A stretch of 64,000 nt of DNA from Propionibacterium sp. (GCA_012517405.1 JAAYVB010000024.1:1-64000); one strand, 5' to 3'; numbered from the stretch's first letter, positions 27,202 to 36,721 are shown. Translations and numbers: made by a program. Notes: a model not told the origin generated them from the sequence alone.

Positions 27202-27987
27202 GTGACTGCGAACACTTCGGACCCCATCAAAACCCTCACCGACTGGCTCAGCAGCGCCCACTCGGCCGTCTTCTTCGGCGGTGCAGGCGTCTCCACCGCC
27301 TCCGGGATTCCCGATTTTCGCTCGGCAGCGGGCCTCTACTCCGCCCAGCAGGGCAACGGACGCTCCCCGGAATACATGCTGAGCCACGACTGCCTGGTCA
27401 ACGAGCCGGACGAGTTCTTCGCCTTCTACCGCGCCAATCTGGTGCATCCCGACGCCAAACCCAATCGCACCCATACGGGACTGGCCGAACTCGAAGCTGC
27501 CGGCCATCTGGCGGCGGTGGTCACCCAGAACATCGACGGCCTGCACCAGGCGGCCGGTTCCAAGACCGTCTACGAGTTGCACGGCTCGGTCGAGCGGAAT
27601 CACTGCATGGGCCGCGCCCACCACTTCTACAGCCTCAGCGAGATCCCGGCCGAACCGGTCGTCCCGATTTGCCCACAGTGCGGGGCGATGGTGCGTCCCG
27701 ACGTGGTGCTCTACGGCGAAGCCTTGGACACGGCGACCGTCGAGGCCTCGGTCGAGGCGATCAACCGCGCCGACGTTCTTGTCGTCGGTGGAACCTCGCT
27801 GGCCGTCTATCCGGCCGCGGGTCTGCTCCAGTACTATCCCGGACGCCGACTCGCCCTGATCAATCTCACGCGCACACCGATGGATTCCCAGGCTGACCTA
27901 GTCATTCACAAACCGGTGGACCAGATCATCGGCACGGTGAGCGATCGGCTGCTGCATTCGGGGGATCCTGCTGCCAAAGGCCGTTGA
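27202..27987 (+). CDS. Sir2-family NAD-dependent protein deacylase
   Basis: 261 residues. NAD site [28 protein letters not shown] and catalytic His in [11 protein letters not shown] are intact. So are the second zinc pair [17 protein letters not shown] and the late [11 protein letters not shown] motif. In the first zinc pair only one Cys is present (HCMGRAHHF); the second is replaced, with His residues close by. The enzyme removes acyl groups from lysines and makes nicotinamide and O-acyl-ADP-ribose. The GTG start sits 6 bases after a -10 hexamer. Confidence 0.88.
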   Translation: MTANTSDPIKTLTDWLSSAHSAVFFGGAGVSTASGIPDFRSAAGLYSAQQGNGRSPEYMLSHDCLVNEPDEFFAFYRANLVHPDAKPNRTHTGLAELEAAGHLAAVVTQNIDGLHQAAGSKTVYELHGSVERNHCMGRAHHFYSLSEIPAEPVVPICPQCGAMVRPDVVLYGEALDTATVEASVEAINRADVLVVGGTSLAVYPAAGLLQYYPGRRLALINLTRTPMDSQADLVIHKPVDQIIGTVSDRLLHSGDPAAKGR

Positions 27988-28208
27988 CCCCGGGATGGAT
28001 TAGGGTAACCCCCGAGAGCGTTGGGGGCAACGAGCTATCGGTGAATCAACTCACAACTAGGTACCGATACTCAGTTCAGTGCGCGTACCCAGACCTAGCT
28101 TCAAAACAGTAGCTGCACGCTGTCGATCGATCGGTAATCCCTGAAAGTCTGGTTATACCGTAAACCGCTGGTAACCCCACACCGGCGCGGTGAGCAGAAG
28201 AGACAGCG

Positions 28209-28781
28209 ATGACGATCACCAACACCCGCGACGGCCTATTGGCCTGTGTCGAGAACGATGATTTGTTCCAAAACGCGCTCCTGGACGATCCGGCCAAGGC
28301 ACAGACCGCAGCCGAGCGTCGCCTCCAAGCTTCCCTGCTGCACAGGGCGGAGAACCTCTGTCTGGATTGCCCGGTGATGGTCGATTGCCTGTACCGCGCA
28401 ATCGTGCAGCACGATGTCGCCGGTTTCTGCGCCGGCACGACACAACGGCAGCGCCTGGAGATGCGCAAGATCTTGGGCATCCACGTCGAGCCGGAGAATC
28501 TCGACAGCTATGCCGGAGCCAGCCCGGCGCATCAGGTCGACCATGACGAGGTGCTGCGGCTGCGCCGCGCCGATCCCACGGCTTCCCTCGAGTCGATCGC
28601 CCAGCAACTCGGCTGCTCATTGTCGACAGTCAAGCGTCACCTGCGCAAGGCTCGCCGCGGGGAGCCGGTCGGGCGTCCGAAGGTCACCGTGGTGCCTCCG
28701 AGCGTAGAGCAGGTCCTTGATGCCTACCGTCAGGTGGTCGCGAATCGTCCGGCCGTTCGTCCGGTCCGCAAGGCGGCCTGA
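28209..28781 (+). CDS. Divergent WhiB-like regulator with C-terminal helix-turn-helix
   Basis: 190 residues. Cys13, Cys51, Cys54 and Cys60 give the C-x-C-x2-C-x5-C iron-sulfur pattern of WhiB proteins, though the first gap is longer than usual. The usual G-V/I-W-G-G turn is GFCAG (Cys74 in place of Trp). Residues ~112-147 hold a helix-turn-helix (SLESIAQQLGCSLSTVKRHLRKAR), which typical small WhiB proteins lack. WhiB proteins act with the main sigma factor and sense redox or NO. Because sigma contact uses the Trp turn, this variant may work differently. Confidence 0.75.
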   Translation: MTITNTRDGLLACVENDDLFQNALLDDPAKAQTAAERRLQASLLHRAENLCLDCPVMVDCLYRAIVQHDVAGFCAGTTQRQRLEMRKILGIHVEPENLDSYAGASPAHQVDHDEVLRLRRADPTASLESIAQQLGCSLSTVKRHLRKARRGEPVGRPKVTVVPPSVEQVLDAYRQVVANRPAVRPVRKAA

Positions 28782-28875
28782 CGGTCAGCAGGTAGGCCAT
28801 CACAGCCAAGAACCAGACCACGTGGCCCAGGTCAGCGATGAAGCCGACCCGGGCCACGGCGCGTAGACCTCCCGA

Positions 28876-29544
28876 TCACAGGGCCGAGGCGCCGTCGCTC
28901 AGCACCAGCCCCACTGCCTCGACGAACGAATCAGCGACATGGGTAGGGTCCGGCATGCCGGTCGGGTACTCACGTCCCCTGCGCAACCAGACCGATCTCA
29001 ATCCGGACGCCACGGCGCCGCGGATGTCGGCCTCGGCCGAATCCCCCACCATCCATCCGTCATCAAGGCTGCCGCCGGCCTGACGAGCAGCGATGCGGAA
29101 GATCTCCGGATCGGGCTTGGCCACCCCAACAGCCTCGCTGACCACCATGCCGGCCACATGATCGGCCAAACCGAGCTTGGCGATCTTGCCCTCCTGCTGC
29201 GACGGGCGCCCGTTCGTCACGATGAACGGCTCGAATCCGGCGGCCCGGGCCGCGTCCAGGGATTCGATGATGCCCGGCGTCGGCTGCAGCTCGTCCAGTG
29301 TGCCGGCCCTCAGCACCACGATGATCTCCGCCTGCTCGGCCGGCGTCAGATCAAGTAGCCGAGCGAGGTCTGCGGCCACCTCGGGCTTGTGGCGGAGCCC
29401 GTCGCCGTCGGCGACCACCATCGCCGAGATCAACTGTTCATCAGCTCTCCCAAAGCGATCGGTCAGATATGTGTGAGCCCAGCGGCGGAAAGAGGACGCT
29501 CGGTCAGAGATCGTATTGTCGAGATCGACGAACAGCATCGGCAT
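28876..29544 (-). CDS. HAD-superfamily hydrolase
   Basis: 222 residues from the ATG at 29544. Motif I DLDNTISD (nucleophile and acid Asp), motif II FIVTNG, motif III Lys in VAKPDPEIF and motif IV GDSAEADIRGA are all present, with a helical C1 cap. Likely a phosphatase of small metabolites such as phosphoglycolate or nucleotides; not determined. TAGACT precedes this ATG by exactly 6 bases, which favours it over the ATG two codons upstream that directly abuts the hexamer. Confidence 0.85.
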   Translation of the reverse strand: MPMLFVDLDNTISDRASSFRRWAHTYLTDRFGRADEQLISAMVVADGDGLRHKPEVAADLARLLDLTPAEQAEIIVVLRAGTLDELQPTPGIIESLDAARAAGFEPFIVTNGRPSQQEGKIAKLGLADHVAGMVVSEAVGVAKPDPEIFRIAARQAGGSLDDGWMVGDSAEADIRGAVASGLRSVWLRRGREYPTGMPDPTHVADSFVEAVGLVLSDGASAL

Positions 29545-29550
29545 GCGCAT

Positions 29551-29556
29551 AGTCTA
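29551..29556 (-). promoter_or_regulatory. -10 hexamer TAGACT of a leaderless promoter (HAD gene)
   Basis: TAGACT, 6 bases, then the ATG at 29544; no Shine-Dalgarno sequence. Confidence 0.5.
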
Positions 29557-29720
29557 AGGAACGGGACTGCAGGCGCGGCCCGGCATTGGGATGCCGTCGG
29601 CTGTGTACCATCGGCCCGGACTTTCCAGGTGACTGCGCAACCGGGTGGCTGCTGTGAGTATCCGCGCCCTAGGTGTCCGCTCCGCGAGGCGGCTGCTGAA
29701 ACCTTTGACCGAGCGGCACA

Positions 29721-31649
29721 ATGGTCTGCAGTCCATCAAGCGAAAGACTCGAGATCGTGAGCGCATTGACTCAGATGTATGCCGCCATCGGCGCGGACCG
29801 CGAGGAACTGATCAGTAAGCTGGCGCCCCTGGGTGTCTCCTTCGGCTATCAGAGCACAGCCGGCCATTGGGTGGATACCCCCACCGAGACACTCCAACTG
29901 GTCAGCGACAGCTTCCCCGAACCATCCAGTCTGGCGGGCACCGGCGAGCCGATCGTCTGCACGCCGGGATCCTGGCATCCAGAGCTCTTCGGCACCTTGA
30001 TTCTGGAGGATGGCTTCAATGTCCAGGTGCACGGGGTGGTCGACGTCCCCGGCTATCACATCCTTTACACCCGCGAGGGCGTACGGCGCTTCGTCATCGC
30101 AGCCCCGGAGCGGCTCAAGGTTCCCGAGCGCGGCTGGGGTTGGCAGATACAGCTCTACGCCACCCGGACACGGCGTTCCTGGGGTATCGGCGATTTCCGC
30201 GATCTCGGCCTGATTTGCCGAATCGCCGCTGCCCAGGGCGCCTCTTGCGTTCAGGTCTCACCCGTGCATGCCATCGCGCCGCTGTCATCTCCGCAGCCCT
30301 CGCCCTACTCGCCGGCATCCCGGCTCTTCTTGAACCTGTTGCATGTCGCACCCGGCCGGGCGTTCGGTGCCGAGCGGGTCAACCTGTCCGATCTCGACGC
30401 CAGGGGTCGCGCGCTCAACAACGAGCGTCTCATCGACCGCGATGCGATCTGGGCACTGAAGATCGAGGCGCTCGAGCGGATTTTCGAGCAGGTGAAGGAC
30501 GAGCCCAATGTCGAGTTCGAGGCCTGGCGTGATCAGCACGGTCTTCAACTGCAGCGGTTCGCGATCTGGTCGACGATCGTGGAGACCCAGCAGGACAGCG
30601 ACTGGCACAAGTGGCCCGAGCAGTTGCACCGGCCCGACTCGCCCGGTGTTGCCCAGTTCGCCCGCGAGCATGCCGAGCGGATCCGCTTCCATGTCTGGGC
30701 CCAGTGGGTCGCCTCCGTGCAGTACCGGGAGGCCTGCAGCTACGGCGTGGACGTCATCGCCGATCTGGCGGTCGGCTTCGACGCCGGCAGCGCGGATGCC
30801 TGGGCCTTCCAGGATCTACTGAACTTCAACTTCGAGATCGGCGCCCCGCCCGACTCGCACAACACCGAGGGCCAGCGCTGGGGTCTGCCGCCGTTCAATC
30901 CGCAGTCGGTCGTGCAGGCTGATTTCGCTCCCTTCATCGAGATGGTGCACAGCGCCTTGGCCTATGCCGGCAGCCTGCGGATGGACCATGTCATGCAGCT
31001 GTGGCGGCTCTACTGGGTGCCGGTCGCCGGTGGCGCGGCAGATGGTGTCTACGTCTACTACGCCGTGGACGCCTACCTCGCGATCCTGCGGTTGGAGGCG
31101 ATGCGGGCCGACGCCTGGATCGTCGGCGAGGACATGGGCACGGTCGCCGCGGGCGTGCGCGAGACGATGGCCGATATCGGCATGCTGGGAAACCGTTCGG
31201 GTATGCGGACCCCCATCGACGACTTCCCGACGCTCGGTGTGGGCACCAGCTCCACCCATGATCAGGTGAGTGTGGCGGGCCTGCTGACCGGTAGCGATGT
31301 GGCCGACCTGAAGCGGATCGGCAAGAACGCCGATTGGGCACAGATCGAGCGCACTCGCCGCAGCCTGGCCGAGCTCGCCCATATCGACCCCGATCGCGAT
31401 CGCGCATCGATGACCAGCGAAGACATCAAGGCGGCGGTGATCGCCCGCTACCGGATGCTGTCGAACGCCGACTCCATCGTCATCGTGGTCAATATCGACG
31501 ATGCCGCGATGGTGGCCGAGCGGCCGAATATGCCCGGCACGGTGGACGCCTACCCGAACTGGCGGATCGCACTGCCCGGTTTCGTGGACGACATCATGAC
31601 CTCGCAGCTGGCCCGCGATCTGGTCCATCTCATGCATGAGAGCCGCTGA
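29721..31649 (+). CDS. malQ: 4-alpha-glucanotransferase (amylomaltase, GH77)
   Basis: Up to 642 residues. GH77 signs are RSWGIGDFRDL, SPYSPASRLFLNLLHV, the nucleophile region LRMDHVMQLWRLYWVP, and acid/base Glu in IVGEDMGTV. It transfers glucan chains between maltodextrins in the cytoplasm. A beta-sandwich-like N-terminal ~130 residues precede the barrel, as in actinobacterial MalQ. The start is uncertain: ATG 29721, GTG 29757 and ATG 29778 are all possible and none has a good ribosome site. The alpha-glucoside importer lies downstream on the same strand. Confidence 0.92.
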   Translation: MVCSPSSERLEIVSALTQMYAAIGADREELISKLAPLGVSFGYQSTAGHWVDTPTETLQLVSDSFPEPSSLAGTGEPIVCTPGSWHPELFGTLILEDGFNVQVHGVVDVPGYHILYTREGVRRFVIAAPERLKVPERGWGWQIQLYATRTRRSWGIGDFRDLGLICRIAAAQGASCVQVSPVHAIAPLSSPQPSPYSPASRLFLNLLHVAPGRAFGAERVNLSDLDARGRALNNERLIDRDAIWALKIEALERIFEQVKDEPNVEFEAWRDQHGLQLQRFAIWSTIVETQQDSDWHKWPEQLHRPDSPGVAQFAREHAERIRFHVWAQWVASVQYREACSYGVDVIADLAVGFDAGSADAWAFQDLLNFNFEIGAPPDSHNTEGQRWGLPPFNPQSVVQADFAPFIEMVHSALAYAGSLRMDHVMQLWRLYWVPVAGGAADGVYVYYAVDAYLAILRLEAMRADAWIVGEDMGTVAAGVRETMADIGMLGNRSGMRTPIDDFPTLGVGTSSTHDQVSVAGLLTGSDVADLKRIGKNADWAQIERTRRSLAELAHIDPDRDRASMTSEDIKAAVIARYRMLSNADSIVIVVNIDDAAMVAERPNMPGTVDAYPNWRIALPGFVDDIMTSQLARDLVHLMHESR

Positions 31650-31770
31650 TGGGACGGGCGTAGTTACCGGAACGTTATGGGTTTCTCCCCCAGTTGATCC
31701 CTTGGCGTGCGCTGTTGAGTAGCAGGATGTGTAGATAGACGAAAGCAACACTCAACTCAACGCAGAGGAG

Positions 31771-33141
31771 ATGCTGGCGTCAGGAAAATTCATTCGTCCG
31801 CTCGCCATATCAAGTGCCCTGGTCCTCACGATGGGCCTGGCCGCTTGCGGCTCCGATTCTGGCGGCGGATCCGACTCCACCGCAACCGTCGACTGTTCGG
31901 CCTTCAGCACCTACGGCGATCTGTCGGGGACGACGGTCTCCGTCTACACCGCGATCGTCTCGCCCGAGGCGGACCCGTACATCGAGTCCTTCCAGGCATT
32001 CGAGCAGTGCACCGGAGCCACCATCGACTATCAGGGTGACAAGGCATTCTCGGAGCAGGTCTCGCTGCGGGTGCAGGGTGGCAACGCCCCGGACATCGCA
32101 TTCGTGCCGCAGCCCGGGCTCGTCCAGACGCTGGTCGCCAGCGGCCGGGCGGTAGCGGCGCCGGCCGAGACCGAGGCCAACGTCGACAGGTACTTCAGTG
32201 AGGACTGGAAGACCTACGGCACGGTCGACGGCACCTTCTACGCCGCGCCCGTAGGCGCCTCGGTCAAGTCGCTGGTCTGGTATTCGCCGACGGCCTTCGC
32301 CGATGCCGGCTACGAGGTCCCCACGACCTGGGCCGAGATGATGGACCTCACCGCGAAGATCGCATCGGATCACAACGACGGCTTGACCAAGCCGTGGTGC
32401 GTCGGCTTCGGCGATGGTGCAGCGACCGGCTGGGTCGGCACCGACTGGATCGAAGACGTCATGCTCCGCACCACCGACGGCCCGACCTACGACAAGTGGG
32501 TCACTCATGAGATCCCGTTCAACGACGCCACCGTGGTCAACGCCTTCGAGACCACCGGCAAGATCCTGCGGGACGACAACTACGTCAATGGTGGCCTGGG
32601 TGACCGGAAGACCATCTCGACCACGGCCTTCACCGATGCCGGACTGCCGATCCTCGATGGCACCTGCTACATGCATCGTCAGGCCTCCTTCTACGGGAAC
32701 TCCTGGCCTGAGGGCACCGAGGTCGGCCCCGACGGGACGATCTGGGCGTTCTACCTGCCTGCAGTCGATCCCGATGTCGCCAAGCCGATTATCGGCGGCG
32801 GCGACTTCGCGCTCGCCTTCTCTGACCGCCCCGAGGTTCAGGCCTTCCAGACCTACCTCGCGAGTGCCGACTGGGCCAATGAGCGGGCTCGTGCCACCAC
32901 TGCCGGTGGTGCGGTCAGCGCCAATTCGGGCCTGGACACCTCACTGCTGACCAACGAGGTGGACAAGCTCTCGGTTCAATTGCTGACCAATGACCAGGCC
33001 GTGTTCCGCTTCGATGGTTCCGACCTGATGCCGAGCGCTGTCGGTGCCGGCACCTTCTGGACCGCCATGGTCGACTGGACGACCACCGATGTGACCTCGC
33101 AGGAGGTCACCGATCAGGTCGAGCGCAGCTGGCCTGCCTGA
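31771..33141 (+). CDS. aglE: Alpha-glucoside ABC transporter substrate-binding lipoprotein
   Basis: 456 residues. Signal peptide with lipobox LAAC near residue 26 (MGLAACGSDSGGG), then a type-1 sugar-binding fold: FEQCTGATIDYQGDKAFSEQVSLRVQGGNAPDIAFVPQPG, WYSPTAFADAGYEVPTTWAEM and WCVGFGDGAATGWVGTDWIED, which closely match AglE-type trehalose/sucrose/maltose receptors. Anchored outside the membrane. GAGGAG directly abuts the ATG, an unusually short spacing that may mean weak initiation. Followed by two permeases. Confidence 0.85.
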   Translation: MLASGKFIRPLAISSALVLTMGLAACGSDSGGGSDSTATVDCSAFSTYGDLSGTTVSVYTAIVSPEADPYIESFQAFEQCTGATIDYQGDKAFSEQVSLRVQGGNAPDIAFVPQPGLVQTLVASGRAVAAPAETEANVDRYFSEDWKTYGTVDGTFYAAPVGASVKSLVWYSPTAFADAGYEVPTTWAEMMDLTAKIASDHNDGLTKPWCVGFGDGAATGWVGTDWIEDVMLRTTDGPTYDKWVTHEIPFNDATVVNAFETTGKILRDDNYVNGGLGDRKTISTTAFTDAGLPILDGTCYMHRQASFYGNSWPEGTEVGPDGTIWAFYLPAVDPDVAKPIIGGGDFALAFSDRPEVQAFQTYLASADWANERARATTAGGAVSANSGLDTSLLTNEVDKLSVQLLTNDQAVFRFDGSDLMPSAVGAGTFWTAMVDWTTTDVTSQEVTDQVERSWPA

Positions 33142-33155
33142 TTGATTTCTGACTA

Positions 33156-33209
33156 CCGGCGATCGGGCTGGTGGGCGCCGATCTCGCGCCGCACCGGTCC
33201 GATCGCCGG
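33156..33209 (+). terminator. Stem-loop between aglE and the permease genes
   Basis: CCGGCGATCGG and CCGATCGCCGG form an 11-bp stem with a GC-rich inner part. It lies in the 104-base gap after the receptor gene and has no T tract. Such hairpins commonly stabilise or part-terminate mRNA so that the receptor exceeds the permeases. Confidence 0.6.
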
Positions 33210-33245
33210 AACGTCGATTCACGCTAGGGGGACAGGACAAGACAA

Positions 33246-34196
33246 GTGGCAGATAAGTTCATACAGCTCATCTTGGCCATCGCCATGCTGGCGGTGGTCG
33301 TTGCATTGCTGCTCGGCGCGGCAAGCCTGGCCCGTGGCAGGCATGGCGATCGCGTCCGGGCCATCTTCTTCGTTGGGCCGACGGTCGCACTGGTCGCCGT
33401 CGGATTGGTCTGGCCGACCATCCTGACGATCGAGAAATCATTCCGGGGGTTGGCCGGCACCGGTTCGGTCTCGATCTCGAACTACGTGGCGATCTTCACC
33501 CGCGGCGACCTGCGGACCTCGATCATCAACACGGCGGTGTGGGTGCTGCTCGTCCCACTGCTGGCGATCGCGATCGGCCTGCTCTATGCGATCATCGTGG
33601 ACCGCACACCGGTGGAAGCGATAGCCAAGACCCTGATCTTCCTGCCGATGGCGATCTCCATGGTGGGCGCATCGGTGATCTGGAAGTTCGTCTACGAATA
33701 CAAACCCACGCAGGCCCCGCAGATCGGGCTGCTCAACCAGGTGCTCAAATCATTCGGGTTCGAAACCAAGCAGTTCTTGATCATGAGCCCCTGGAACAAC
33801 CTCTTCCTGATCGTCGTCATGATCTGGATTCAGGCCGGATTCGCGATGACGGTGCTGTCCGCGGCCATCAAGGCGATCCCCGACGAGGTCATCGAGGCGG
33901 CCAAGATCGACGGCGCGACCGGCTGGTCGTTGTTCCGTTTCATCACGTTGCCGAGTATCCGCAGTTCGCTGATCATGGTGCTGACGACGATCGCGATCGC
34001 TGCGCTGAAGGTCTTCGACATCGTCCGGACGATGACCGGCGGCAACTTCGGTACTTCGGTGGTGGCCAATGACTTCTACTCGTCCAGCTTCACCCAGAAT
34101 CAGCCGGGATTGGGGTCGGCGCTGGCTGTGCTGCTGTTCATCTTGGTATCGCCGATCATCGTGTACAACGTGCGACAGTTGAGGCAGGTGAGTTAG
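33246..34196 (+). CDS. aglF: Alpha-glucoside ABC transporter permease (MalF-like)
   Basis: 316 residues with ~7 membrane helices. The EAA loop, EAAKIDGATGWSLFRFITLP (near residue 219), contacts the ATPase. Motifs TILTIEKSFRGL and FLPMAISMVGASVIWKFVYEYKP match AglF-type subunits. GTG start with AGGAC upstream. The stop is directly followed by the next permease ATG with no gap, indicating translational coupling. Confidence 0.88.
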   Translation: MADKFIQLILAIAMLAVVVALLLGAASLARGRHGDRVRAIFFVGPTVALVAVGLVWPTILTIEKSFRGLAGTGSVSISNYVAIFTRGDLRTSIINTAVWVLLVPLLAIAIGLLYAIIVDRTPVEAIAKTLIFLPMAISMVGASVIWKFVYEYKPTQAPQIGLLNQVLKSFGFETKQFLIMSPWNNLFLIVVMIWIQAGFAMTVLSAAIKAIPDEVIEAAKIDGATGWSLFRFITLPSIRSSLIMVLTTIAIAALKVFDIVRTMTGGNFGTSVVANDFYSSSFTQNQPGLGSALAVLLFILVSPIIVYNVRQLRQVS

Positions 34197-35111
34197 ATGA
34201 GCGCGCTCGTCATTCCTCCAACCGAGAGTCTCAGCTTGGAGCAGCCGAAACGCAAGCGCCGGCATGATCCGACGCGGGCGACCACCTCGCCGTTGGCGAC
34301 CGCCATCGCGATCCTGATCGCAACGGTCTGGACCGTGCCGACGATCGGCCTGCTGATCACGTCGTTCAGGCCGCAGGCCGACATCACCCGCTCGGGCTGG
34401 TGGACGGTCATCAGCAGCCCGGACTTCACGCTCGAGAACTATGTGCGGGCGTTGTCGGGCAGCGGATCGTCGTCCATGCTCGACTACTTCGTGAATTCGT
34501 TCGTCATCACGATCCCGAGCACGCTGTTTCCACTGGCACTGGCCGCCTTGGCTGCCTATGGCTTCTCGTGGCTGCAGTTCCCCGGACGCGACTGGCTGTT
34601 CATCGCGGTCTTCGCGCTTCAGGTCGTTCCTTTGCAGGTGGCGCTGGTGCCGCTGATGCAGATGTACGGCACGCTCGGCATTGACGGCACCTACTGGACA
34701 GTCTGGATCTCGCACACGATCTTCGGGCTGCCCTTGGCCGTCTTCATGATGTTCAACTCGATCCGCGATCTGCCGCCGTCGCTGGTGGAAGCCGCGACGA
34801 TCGACGGTGCGGGCCCGGTGCAGATCTTCCTGCGTATCGTGCTGCCGCTGGCTACTCCGGCAATCGTTGCCTACGGCATCTTCCAGTTCCTCTGGACGTG
34901 GAATGACCTGCTGGTCTCGATGGTCTTCCTGGGTGGCAGCTCCGGGGTGGCGCCGCTGACCGTGTACATCTCGCAGCTGTCGGGCAGCCGCGGTTCGGCC
35001 TGGTATCTGCTGAGCGCGGGAGCGTTCATCTCCATGGTCATACCGGTCGCGGTCTTCCTGATCATGCAGCGCTACTTCGTTCGTGGCCTCACGGCCGGCG
35101 CGGTCAAGTAG
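34197..35111 (+). CDS. aglG: Alpha-glucoside ABC transporter permease (MalG-like)
   Basis: 304 residues, ~6 membrane helices, with the EAA loop EAATIDGAGPVQIFLRIVLP (residues ~199-218) and the MalG-like LITSFRPQADI opening. Together with aglE and aglF it forms an importer whose ATPase is not encoded here. A shared MsiK/UgpC-type ATPase elsewhere in the genome is likely, as in other actinobacteria. Confidence 0.88.
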   Translation: MSALVIPPTESLSLEQPKRKRRHDPTRATTSPLATAIAILIATVWTVPTIGLLITSFRPQADITRSGWWTVISSPDFTLENYVRALSGSGSSSMLDYFVNSFVITIPSTLFPLALAALAAYGFSWLQFPGRDWLFIAVFALQVVPLQVALVPLMQMYGTLGIDGTYWTVWISHTIFGLPLAVFMMFNSIRDLPPSLVEAATIDGAGPVQIFLRIVLPLATPAIVAYGIFQFLWTWNDLLVSMVFLGGSSGVAPLTVYISQLSGSRGSAWYLLSAGAFISMVIPVAVFLIMQRYFVRGLTAGAVK

Positions 35112-35123
35112 GCACAACAATCG

Positions 35124-35165
35124 GTCGCGCCCGCAGCCCCGGTGGATCGAGGCTGCGGGCGCGAC
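35124..35165. terminator. Terminator after the alpha-glucoside operon
   Basis: A perfect 15-bp stem (GTCGCGCCCGCAGCC and complement) with a 12-base loop, then TTCCTT. It lies between convergent aglG and the GlsB/YeaQ gene and can serve both. Confidence 0.85.
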
Positions 35166-35219
35166 TTCCTTCGTGGCCCGACAAATGCGCCGGTGGCGTC
35201 AAGACGCGATATGCGAGTA

Positions 35220-35483
35220 CTACGCGCGCCTGCGGCCGCCGAGCAGTCCGTAGATGAACAGCACCAGCAGCGAACCCAGGATAGCGACGAGCCAGGTCTG
35301 CAGACTCCAGAAATTCTCAAGCCCGACACCGAAGATTGCGCTACCGATCCAGCCGCCGAGGGCTGCCCCGATGACACCCACGACAAGCGATCCGAGCCAC
35401 CCTCCGGGGGCGCGGTCCTTCAGGATCGTCTTGGCGATCGTACCTGCGATAAGTCCCAAAATAATCCAGCCGAAAAATCCCAT
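35220..35483 (-). CDS. GlsB/YeaQ/YmgE-family stress membrane protein
   Basis: 87 residues, three membrane helices: GFFGWIILGLIAGTIAK, LGSLVVGVIGAALGGWIGSAIFG and LVAILGSLLVLFIYGLLGGRRR. This is the usual size and glycine-rich pattern of the transglycosylase-associated GlsB family, which is often induced by stress. ATG with AAGGA upstream. It opens a cluster of stress genes (two Dps proteins and an SDR). Confidence 0.88.
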   Translation of the reverse strand: MGFFGWIILGLIAGTIAKTILKDRAPGGWLGSLVVGVIGAALGGWIGSAIFGVGLENFWSLQTWLVAILGSLLVLFIYGLLGGRRRA

Positions 35484-36080
35484 AATTTTCCTTCGCTCTC
35501 AGGTTAGGGGTATTGACAGAAAGCCCAAGGCACTGCGCGCTGACGAGCAGTTACGCCCACGCAGAGTACATCCACAATCGCCTCAGGGGCACCACATGGC
35601 GATCAGCTCTCCGGACAATTCAGACAACACTCGATATCTGACCTCCGATCTGAACTAGCACCAAAAACTCGGAATCCGCTCCCTTGTTTTTGATCGGCTA
35701 CATCCAGCATATGACGGTCATACAACGAACCGGCCATCCCTAACGCGGATGGCGGTAGGCAGGATCATCGGCTGGCCGCAGCTATCGCGATCATTCAAAC
35801 ACAATAGATAGCTTGACCGATTCCACCCATAGGGGTGTATTACGATCGCCGACGGACCGGCACTGTTGCGCTATGAGCCTGTGCGCATATGACGTGTGCG
35901 TTCTCCACGACTGTGAGATTCACCCGCTCGCACAGTTATGCCACGCCCACGCCCAGGCCCTGCCCGCCGAAGCCCCCGCTCGGTGGGCAAGCACCACCGT
36001 GGCCCGGCCGCGGTCCCCCCAGAAAAGCCGAGTCACGGTGGTGCACAGATACATCTCGTCGATCAGATCGGAGATACCAG
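35484..36080. other. 597-base intergenic region upstream of the first Dps gene
   Basis: No credible gene; frames here have no ribosome site or family pattern. GC is lower than average around 35620-35860. A small hairpin, GCCATCC-7-GGATGGC, lies at 35733-35753. Promoters of the GlsB-like gene and the Dps gene must lie here, and GGGTAT-like elements occur near 35507, but none is convincing. Confidence 0.5.
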
Positions 36081-36638
36081 ATGACCAGCACAATCAGTCC
36101 ATCCAAGTCGCAATCCGTCCAGGTGACCAGCTTTCAGAATGCCGAAGGCGGATTCAAGGCGTCCGCCGCGCTGGCGCGCGATCTGGAACGAGTCCTGGTG
36201 GATCTCATCGCCTTGCAGCTGGTCGCTAAGCAGGCCCATTGGAACATCGTCGGCGCAAACTTCCGAGATCTCCATCTGAATCTGGACGAGGTCGTCGCCG
36301 TTGCCCGTCGGGGTTCGGACGAGGTAGCCGAGCGCATGCGAGCGCTGCACGCCACGCCGGACGGACGCCCCAGCACCGTGGCCGGCGCGACAGCCATCCC
36401 GGACTTCCCGCCCGGCGAGATCGACACCCACGATGCGATCAACCTGATCGTGGTAGCCATCGACACCACCGTCGCATCAATGCGCGAGGTTCACGACAGC
36501 GTCGACAGCGATGATCCGACCTCCGCAGACATCCTGCACGACTACATTGCGGCGCTGGAACAGCAGGCCTGGTTCGTCGGAGCTGAACTGCGCCATCCGA
36601 AGAACACCAAGGCACGCAGCAGTTCTGCCGCCAGCTAA
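36081..36638 (+). CDS. Dps-family ferritin-like protein (first copy)
   Basis: 185 residues from the ATG at 36081, with GGAGA 6 bases upstream. The Dps ferroxidase-site pattern is present: AKQAHWNIVGANFRDLHLNLDEV. So are VAERMRALHATPDGRPSTV and a C-terminal EQQAWFVGAELR helix. Dps dodecamers bind DNA and oxidise Fe2+ with peroxide. A Ser/Lys-rich tail may help DNA binding. It converges on a second Dps gene of about 50% apparent identity, so the pair looks like an inverted duplication. Confidence 0.9.
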   Translation: MTSTISPSKSQSVQVTSFQNAEGGFKASAALARDLERVLVDLIALQLVAKQAHWNIVGANFRDLHLNLDEVVAVARRGSDEVAERMRALHATPDGRPSTVAGATAIPDFPPGEIDTHDAINLIVVAIDTTVASMREVHDSVDSDDPTSADILHDYIAALEQQAWFVGAELRHPKNTKARSSSAAS

Positions 36639-36671
36639 CCGCGACGCTGTCCGATCGCCCTCATCGAGTGC

Positions 36672-36721
36672 ACCAAACAGTGCGGCTCCGGCTCATATGA
36701 GCCGGAGCCGCACTGTTTGGT
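36672..36721. terminator. Perfect 50-base palindrome between the two Dps genes
   Basis: Two 25-base arms (ACCAAACAGTGCGGCTCCGG...) are exact complements with no loop, and the site lies between convergent genes. Works as a terminator in both directions. Confidence 0.85.

Noticed and set aside
33750-35120. 456-codon minus-strand frame opposite the sugar permeases
   Set aside because: Arg/Asp/His-rich shadow; the plus-strand permeases have clear EAA loops.
35813-36229. 139-codon plus-strand frame upstream of and into the first Dps gene
   Set aside because: Overlaps the certain Dps gene in a different frame and has no ribosome site.
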